Assembly: GCA_024274855.1 (NCBI GenBank)
Contig: JAJSAJ010000056.1
Location: forward strand, 1-11,061
Direction: 5' to 3'
Origin: Planctomycetota bacterium
GTDB taxonomy: Bacteria; Planctomycetota; Planctomycetia; Pirellulales; Pirellulaceae
DNA: 11,061 bases
Under the pieces are notes generated by a model. That model was not told the DNA's origin. It made no database searches and worked only from the letters and a program-made list of their open reading frames with translations. A program made the translations under genes and the position numbers. Of the stretch, positions 6,240-11,061 are shown in pieces. How positions within the stretch are numbered: position 1 is the first letter of the stretch; each line of letters starts with the position of its first letter.

Positions 6240-8126
6240 ATGACTCGATACGCCTTGATTCTCTGTTGGTTGTTGGCGACAGGGTTTGTGCAAGTTTCCG
6301 GGCTTGCTGCCTCTCCAAAGAAAGACAAGTCGGTTTGGAGCGAACCACGATACTTTTCTTCGGGTACGCCGATTTTCGCGAGCGGCTACTGTGATCAACC
6401 GTATGTGGTTGTTCTGAATGACGAGGTGTGGTTGTGTGTTTTTACCACGGGGTCCGGGCATGAAGGGGCTGGCGGCCAGCATATCGTTGCGACCCGATCC
6501 CTGGACGAAGGCAAAACATGGTCCAAGCCGGTGGACATTGAACCGGATACCGGGCCTCCAGCCTCGTGGGCGATGCCACTGGTGACGACGTTCGGCCGTG
6601 TCTATGTCTTTTACGACTACAATGGGGATCGAATCGACAGCTTTCCGACCAACGGGACGGCGCCGACGAGGAAGATCCGCGACGACATGATCGGTTGGTA
6701 TTGCTACAAGTCGTCGGATGATGGTGGGCGAACCTGGTCCCAACGAGTTCGCCTTCCGGTTCGCACAACAGCTTGCGACCGTGGCAATCAGTGGCGAGGC
6801 AAGGTTCAGGTCTTGTGGGGAATCGGCAAGCCACAGCAACTTCGCGGTGGCGGCATGATCTTCGGCTTCACGAAACTGGGCAGGTACATGCTTGACGATG
6901 GGGAAGGCTGGTTCTTTCGATGTGATAATATCAACACGGAAAGGGATCCTCGCAAGCTTATCTGGAAGAATCTACCGGAAGGTGAACATGGGTTACGTCG
7001 CCCAGACTTCGGTTCCGTTCAGGAGGAGCACAATCTGGTCCAACTGAGCGACGGAACCTTGTACTGCGTCTACCGCACTACCAGCGGATTCTGTGCGTTC
7101 AGCACTAGCAAGACCGGTGGTGCATCGTGGAGTCTTCCCCAGAAGCTGCACTACGCGACCGGCGAAGTGATTCCCAATCCTCGCGCATGTCCACGACTGT
7201 TCAAGTGCGGCAACGGGCGTTTTCTATTCTGGTTCGAGAACAACCATGGCAAGAGCTTCGATTACCGTAACCCGGCGTGGCTCGCGGGTGGTGTCGAGGA
7301 CTCACATGGTACGATATCCTGGTCGCAACCCGAGATTCTCATCTACAGCGACGACACGTCTTACGACAGCGGCCGGTTCAGCTACCCAGATCTGATCGAA
7401 AAAGAAGGAAGATACTGGATTACCGCCACAAACAAGATTGAGGCTCGCATCTTTTCCGTCGAGCCTCGTTTGCTGCATGGCCTTTGGGCACAAGTCGACT
7501 CGGTTCTGCAGTCGCGGACCCAGCCTGTCGAGCCCGACGCACAGTTGACGGCCCGCGAACTTGCCGGCGGCAAGATCTCGCTGGCCAAGTGGAATCGCAA
7601 CAGCCAGGTTCCGGGATTTTGGATCGATCCCCACAAGCGAGACAAGAGTCTGAGTTTGCAGTTCACGGTCAGCTTGGAATCACTTGCCCCAAAACAGATT
7701 TTGTTCGACGCACGCACCCCCGACGATGATGGGCTTGTCGTTTCGACCTCGGGGGACAAGCGGATTCAGGTGACGCTCAAGTCCACCGCCGGTTCGGTTG
7801 TTTGGCGCACTGATAAGCAATTCATCCAGCCGGGGAAAGAACATCACATCACCGTCATTCTGGACAATGGGCCCGGAATTATTATGGGCTTGGTGGACGG
7901 CAAACTGTGTGACGGAGACACGGAAGACCCGTTTGGTTGGCATCGTTATCGTGATCTCGATGCAGTGCGAAACCATCGGATTAAGGTCAATCGGCCGGAC
8001 CCGCGTTCGATCGGCCCAATCCCCCTTGGTCGCGTGTGCATTGCAAAAGTGGATGGAAAGCACTTGCGGCGTTTTGCCATCTACAATCGGGCACTCACGG
8101 TCTCCGAGGCAACACGACCACGCTAG
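6240..8126 (+). CDS. Secreted sialidase-like BNR/Asp-box protein with C-terminal LamG-like domain
   Basis: A 628-residue exported protein. A signal peptide is visible in residues 1-24 (hydrophobic core YALILCWLLATGFV, likely cut near GLA-AS). A six-bladed-propeller-type sialidase domain covers about 33-415, with Asp boxes SLDEGKTW (87-94) and SDDGGRTW (159-166) and a degenerate SKTGGASW (290-297). Family-typical stretches include CDQPYVVVLNDEVWLCV (51-67), QEEHNLVQLSDGTLYCVYRT (261-280) and NPRACPRLF (313-321). The bacterial sialidase F/Y-R-I-P motif is absent, so sialic acid should not be assumed as substrate. Residues about 465-625 resemble a LamG/ConA-like lectin domain ending RFAIYNRALTVSEA. 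AAGGAG (6225-6230) lies 9 nt before ATG 6240. The gene sits 72 bp after the URO-D pair, probably in the same operon, placing a secreted glycan-active or glycan-binding protein beside the TRAP uptake genes. Confidence 0.85.
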   Translation: MTRYALILCWLLATGFVQVSGLAASPKKDKSVWSEPRYFSSGTPIFASGYCDQPYVVVLNDEVWLCVFTTGSGHEGAGGQHIVATRSLDEGKTWSKPVDIEPDTGPPASWAMPLVTTFGRVYVFYDYNGDRIDSFPTNGTAPTRKIRDDMIGWYCYKSSDDGGRTWSQRVRLPVRTTACDRGNQWRGKVQVLWGIGKPQQLRGGGMIFGFTKLGRYMLDDGEGWFFRCDNINTERDPRKLIWKNLPEGEHGLRRPDFGSVQEEHNLVQLSDGTLYCVYRTTSGFCAFSTSKTGGASWSLPQKLHYATGEVIPNPRACPRLFKCGNGRFLFWFENNHGKSFDYRNPAWLAGGVEDSHGTISWSQPEILIYSDDTSYDSGRFSYPDLIEKEGRYWITATNKIEARIFSVEPRLLHGLWAQVDSVLQSRTQPVEPDAQLTARELAGGKISLAKWNRNSQVPGFWIDPHKRDKSLSLQFTVSLESLAPKQILFDARTPDDDGLVVSTSGDKRIQVTLKSTAGSVVWRTDKQFIQPGKEHHITVILDNGPGIIMGLVDGKLCDGDTEDPFGWHRYRDLDAVRNHRIKVNRPDPRSIGPIPLGRVCIAKVDGKHLRRFAIYNRALTVSEATRPR

Positions 8127-8160
8127 TACTTTGTCAAGGCTTAAGAACGATTTCCAAAAA

Positions 8161-8236
8161 GACCCCCACGCGGCTCGCGGCATGGGTGAATGCGGCGAGA
8201 CCCCCACGCGGCTCGTCCCGTGGGTGAATCAGTCTC
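8161..8236. repeat. Imperfect 38-bp tandem repeat with hairpin, between convergent genes
   Basis: Two direct copies begin at 8161 and 8199. The first 17 bases (GACCCCCACGCGGCTCG) are identical; after a variable 5-base patch the next 9 (TGGGTGAAT) match again, giving 4 mismatches over 31 bp. The second copy contains a perfect 6-bp stem (CCCACG 8203-8208 with CGTGGG 8219-8224) around a 10-nt loop; in copy one a mismatch weakens the stem. It is GC-rich and lies between two converging genes, so it could act as a bidirectional transcription stop, although no T-run follows. It may equally be a copy of a dispersed genomic repeat. The remaining bases in 8127-8319 show only a 5-bp inverted repeat (8299-8303/8313-8317). 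Confidence 0.65.
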
Positions 8237-8319
8237 GCAGGCTAGATCCGCAACCGCAAAAACGCGTTCCCGGCCGAGCGGATAACGTCCTACCGAATCG
8301 GCCCGTTTTCGAGGCCGCA

Positions 8320-10812
8320 TCAATCCACAGTTCGCCAAGGTGGCTTGTTCACACGTTGCCAAAGTCCCGGTATTTCCGGTACGCGCATGCCGACGTCTCC
8401 GGGGACGACGACCGGACGAGGGGGCTCGTCCGGAGCAAAGACTTTCGGAATCTGTTGCAATAGGCGGAACCCATGTTCCGCAGCCGGTCCGAGCACCTCG
8501 CCTTCACCCCACTCGTTCCAGCAGTCGATGACAATGCTGTCCGAATCGGTCTTATCCAAGTACGCCCGAGCTTGTTCCAGATGTTCTCGAAAAAGCTCAG
8601 GCGTGAACCCGTAACAACACGTAAAGTCCCGGCCAACCCAACGGCTGTTCCAACCACAGAAGATTGGCAGCACCGGCTTCACCCGTATATGCTTCCAGAT
8701 GACCGGCGCCGTGTCGACGACAGTTTGCGCGGGTACGACAGGGTACGGATAGGTCTTCAGGCCGTTGATGTTGTATGCGGTCCACTCTTGGAATCCGACG
8801 TCTTGCAATTGGGTCGGGTCGTCGAATACGTGTTTCCCACCATGCTGGCAGGCGATCCAATGAATTCCCGGAAACCCTGCGGTCCGGGCTCGAACATCCG
8901 CATCTTGCATGAGTCGACGTGCCGTCTCTTTGCCGAAATGGTGGACCATGTTCCAGCCTTGAAGCATCCAGGCAATTGGGCGTCCCAGCTTATCACGCCG
9001 GTATTGAGGATGGGGAAAATAGTTGCGAATCCAGTAGTTGGTGATGTCAACAAAGTCCTGTTCAGAAAACTTCCACCATGGATTGCTCGCGTTGCACCAC
9101 ATGACGCAGAACTTGATATGCGGCAGGAAGTGTGCCTTCAGCAAAGCATCCTCGATGAACCGAGTACGTTGTTTCCCGTCGTGGTAGTACCACAGGACGA
9201 CAAAATGGTCGATGCCATGCTCTACCGCCCATTTGATGTCCCAGTCGGCCGCCTCCGGACTCAGTTCGTTGTAGTAACCGAGCGCCGGTCGGCGTTCGGC
9301 CAGCGGTGGGATTTTCGGCCAGTGCCGCAGGTCCGACCAGCCGGTAAAATAATAGCAGCCAATGTGATAGTTGGTTTTGACCGGACGTGGATTGGGAATG
9401 ACTCCCTGTTTCAGTTCCAGACGTGGTTCGACGTCCAGTACCATGGGTACGGTCAATTGATCATCTTCGCCTTTGATCCTCAGTGTAACACGCTGTTGTC
9501 CTGCTTCCGCGGCGGTTACGTCCAAGTACAAAGAGCAAGTTGTATCGGGAAGCAACGTGTGATCAACGCCTCGCACCGTTGCAGTGTCGACAGTCACCGA
9601 CCTGTTCTTGTCGATTCGCTCGACCATAAGTTTCGAAACCGTGGATCCTCCTGAGTTACGCAGACGCACAGCAATTATCCCAGGCTGTCCTTGACGTAGC
9701 ACGGCTTGGGCTGAACCAGCGTATCCGCAAACCAGAAATGCCGGGCCCTTGGGGGTGGGCCCGAAGGAGACCGATTCCACGCATGAGTTGGCGTCCGGGT
9801 TGTGGGACGGCATGATGTGGAAGACCTGCTGAATCCCCTCAAATCCGGTTCGTCTGTGGTTGCGAGGATCGGGCTTGCGACCGGCCGCATAGTCGTAATC
9901 CGACAGTCGAATGTTGTATGTACGGAACACATTGTCCGCCCGAACGTTGAACTGGAACCACTTGATAAACTCTTGGGAACTCCAGTAACGTTGCATCTTC
10001 GGATCGGTTCCGCGTTTGTTTGGATGAAGTGCGATGCCACCCAACGGCCCGGCACTCACGCGCATACGCACGTGGAGCCACGGGTTGGCATCCGCATCAA
10101 CCGGTTGTGAATCCAAAGTGATCATTCCGGGCCCGTCGTTGCCACACACCTCGATTCCCGCTTCCGACGCGATTAAGTTAGGGGGTCGGTGGTCACCAAG
10201 CACATTACGGACCACATTCGGTTGGCGAAAATCCCAGGAACCACCCGCTCGGTCTTGTGATCCGGCCGTTTCGCGGACAAACCGAACAGACCGGATGTCC
10301 AGAGTGCCGCCGAAACCTGGTCCGTGAAGAAGAAGCTTGTATACACGCCCGCCAGGCTGCCACCGAGGACGGATTCGAATGGCCTGGAAATCCTTGGAAG
10401 CATACAACAGTCGCCGTTCGGAATGTGCGGCACTGAAGTTCTGCTTCTTGCCATTTACTTCGACTGCAAAAAACATTGTGATCCAGCCTGTTCGCGAACT
10501 TCGCAACACCGCTTCCACGCAATCGCCGGGGGCGACCGTCACCGGTTCGACAAGCTCCGGACTTGTCAGCGCCATCTGGCCTCCCGGGATGCGACGATCT
10601 GGCGAGTCGTCGGCTTCGAGTCGCCAGAATGAACCGGTTTGTACGTCGACGCGCCACTGTTGATTCGGGCGCCAACCGCAATTGTCGCCGTTGGAGAAAT
10701 CCCAGGATGGAAGCGGGGTGGCCGCTGCGCATGCCATACGAGTCGGAGTGATTAAGAGCGCCCCAATTCCGAACGCCACAAACAGGGTATCTCGCATAGT
10801 AGCCGTTTTCAT
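8320..10812 (-). CDS. Secreted multidomain GH99-like (WbsX-type) protein
   Basis: An 830-residue exported protein. The N-terminal signal peptide has core LFVAFGIGALLI and a likely cut after ACA or CAA (residues 28-31). Two beta-rich, carbohydrate-binding-like modules follow, starting at SWDF (36-39) and SWDF (192-195), about 156 residues apart and possibly a diverged duplication. Residues about 355-465 look like an Ig-like CARDB domain (VRLRNSGGSTVSKLMVERI). The GH99-like/WbsX domain runs about 482-790: HIGCYYFTGWSDLRHWPK (483-500), ERRPALGYYNELSPEAADWDIKWAVEHGI (506-534), WMLQGWN (615-621) and WNEWGEGE (765-772), with E767 and E770 as candidate acidic active-site residues. Relatives include endo-mannosidase-like hydrolases and O-antigen WbsX proteins; secretion here favours extracellular polysaccharide breakdown. 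It converges on the sialidase-like gene and has its own upstream region. The ATG at 10812 lacks a strong Shine-Dalgarno; a second Met is at residue 6. The glycan is unknown. Confidence 0.82.
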   Translation of the reverse strand: MKTATMRDTLFVAFGIGALLITPTRMACAAATPLPSWDFSNGDNCGWRPNQQWRVDVQTGSFWRLEADDSPDRRIPGGQMALTSPELVEPVTVAPGDCVEAVLRSSRTGWITMFFAVEVNGKKQNFSAAHSERRLLYASKDFQAIRIRPRWQPGGRVYKLLLHGPGFGGTLDIRSVRFVRETAGSQDRAGGSWDFRQPNVVRNVLGDHRPPNLIASEAGIEVCGNDGPGMITLDSQPVDADANPWLHVRMRVSAGPLGGIALHPNKRGTDPKMQRYWSSQEFIKWFQFNVRADNVFRTYNIRLSDYDYAAGRKPDPRNHRRTGFEGIQQVFHIMPSHNPDANSCVESVSFGPTPKGPAFLVCGYAGSAQAVLRQGQPGIIAVRLRNSGGSTVSKLMVERIDKNRSVTVDTATVRGVDHTLLPDTTCSLYLDVTAAEAGQQRVTLRIKGEDDQLTVPMVLDVEPRLELKQGVIPNPRPVKTNYHIGCYYFTGWSDLRHWPKIPPLAERRPALGYYNELSPEAADWDIKWAVEHGIDHFVVLWYYHDGKQRTRFIEDALLKAHFLPHIKFCVMWCNASNPWWKFSEQDFVDITNYWIRNYFPHPQYRRDKLGRPIAWMLQGWNMVHHFGKETARRLMQDADVRARTAGFPGIHWIACQHGGKHVFDDPTQLQDVGFQEWTAYNINGLKTYPYPVVPAQTVVDTAPVIWKHIRVKPVLPIFCGWNSRWVGRDFTCCYGFTPELFREHLEQARAYLDKTDSDSIVIDCWNEWGEGEVLGPAAEHGFRLLQQIPKVFAPDEPPRPVVVPGDVGMRVPEIPGLWQRVNKPPWRTVD

Positions 10813-10863
10813 AGTCGTGGATCTTTTCAGCTCGACCAGCTCCGCCGAGTGGCCAGGAAGTCA

Positions 10864-10911
10864 CGAAAATAGTATATACTACGGATTTCGTAGTCGTTCA
10901 TGGGATTTTCG
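10864..10911 (-). promoter_or_regulatory. Nested palindromes upstream of the GH99-like gene
   Basis: Starting 51 bp upstream of the minus-strand start are three inverted repeats: a perfect 12-bp palindrome TAGTATATACTA (10870-10881), a 6-bp stem ACTACG/CGTAGT with a 5-nt loop (10878-10883/10889-10894), and an outer 7-bp pair CGAAAAT/ATTTTCG (10864-10870/10905-10911) enclosing both. The palindrome carries TATACT on the gene's strand, a plausible -10 box, but the hexamer 17 nt upstream (GAACGA) is a poor -35, so an activator or alternative sigma factor may be needed. No relation to the TTGACATGTCAA operators is visible. The flanking bases 10912-10962 show nothing further. Confidence 0.4.
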
Positions 10912-10962
10912 TCTGCCATCGCGTTAGCACCGGAGTTTTCCCCGATCCCCCATATGCCCGAT

Positions 10963-10997
10963 TTATCATTAGTCATTTGACATTACTCATTTATCAT
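10963..10997. repeat. Left arm: five tandem 7-bp units of TTATCAT type
   Basis: Five consecutive heptamers fill 35 bp in exact register. The outer two (10963-10969, 10991-10997) are TTATCAT. The inner three diverge only at positions 2-4 of the unit, while T1 and CAT at 5-7 are invariant. The array is inverted relative to the one at 11035-11061, from which a 37-bp GC-rich core (10998-11034) separates it. The AT-rich arms contrast strongly with their surroundings. Confidence 0.75.
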
Positions 10998-11034
10998 CGA
11001 GAAAGGCAGCGCAGCGGGGGCATACTTTTTCCAC

Positions 11035-11061
11035 TGATAAATGATAAATGATAAATGATAA
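11035..11061. repeat. Right arm: at least 3.9 tandem 7-bp units of ATGATAA, cut by window end
   Basis: TGATAA is followed by three perfect ATGATAA units (11041-11047, 11048-11054, 11055-11061), continuing beyond the window. ATGATAA is the reverse complement of TTATCAT, so this array forms an inverted partner to 10963-10997. Here the copies are identical, whereas the left arm is degenerate, suggesting recent expansion or homogenisation on this side. Confidence 0.75.

Noticed and set aside
8473..9654. 393-residue plus-strand open frame opposite the GH99-like gene
   Set aside because: The minus strand carries a continuous 830-residue protein with clear domains; the plus frame has none.
10977..10983. 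TTGACAT as a third copy of the operator half-site
   Set aside because: It is one degenerate unit of the 7-bp array, in register with its neighbours, and has no matching second half-site.
10963..11061. CRISPR array
   Set aside because: Units are 7 bp with no spacers between them and the two arms are inverted; this is not the repeat-spacer pattern.

Overview
The window looks like a chromosomal stretch from a free-living, polysaccharide-degrading bacterium, most likely a planctomycete or a relative in the PVC group. The basis is gene content: paired URO-D-fold proteins outside haem synthesis, a secreted BNR/Asp-box sialidase-like protein of a type common in those phyla, and a secreted GH99-like (WbsX-type) protein. 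TTG and GTG starts and heptameter TTATCAT arrays also fit, but the taxonomy is inference; there is no rRNA or other phylogenetic marker here.

Layout: (1) Positions 1-312 form a regulatory region with no convincing gene. It holds two related palindromes, TTGATATGTCAA at 59-70 and a perfect 26-bp palindrome around TTGACATGTCAA at 241-266. Each supplies a consensus TTGACA -35 box to an outward-facing promoter. (2) Positions 313-8126 carry seven plus-strand genes packed as one probable operon: an FCD-type GntR regulator, TRAP transporter subunits in the order Q (small membrane), M (large membrane) and P (lipoprotein binding protein), two adjacent URO-D-superfamily proteins, and a secreted sialidase-like protein with a C-terminal LamG-like lectin domain. 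Junctions are an 8-bp overlap (regulator/Q), a 28-bp gap (Q/M), a 4-bp ATGA overlap (M/P), a 76-bp gap (P/URO-D1), direct abutment (URO-D1/URO-D2) and a 72-bp gap (URO-D2/sialidase-like). (3) Positions 8127-8319 lie between convergent genes and contain an imperfect 38-bp tandem repeat that can form a hairpin. (4) Positions 8320-10812 on the minus strand encode an 830-residue secreted multidomain GH99-like protein. (5) Positions 10813-11061 contain nested palindromes upstream of that gene and then two inverted arrays of a 7-bp unit, the second running off the window.

Working model (inference): the regulator senses a small organic acid or its metabolite and controls its own operon, plus probably a divergent gene left of the window. 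The secreted proteins release or bind a glycan-derived compound, the TRAP system imports an acidic product, and the URO-D pair processes it, conceivably by corrinoid-dependent demethylation as in the MtaA/CmuA branch. The substrate cannot be read from the sequence, and no corrinoid-protein gene is present in the window.
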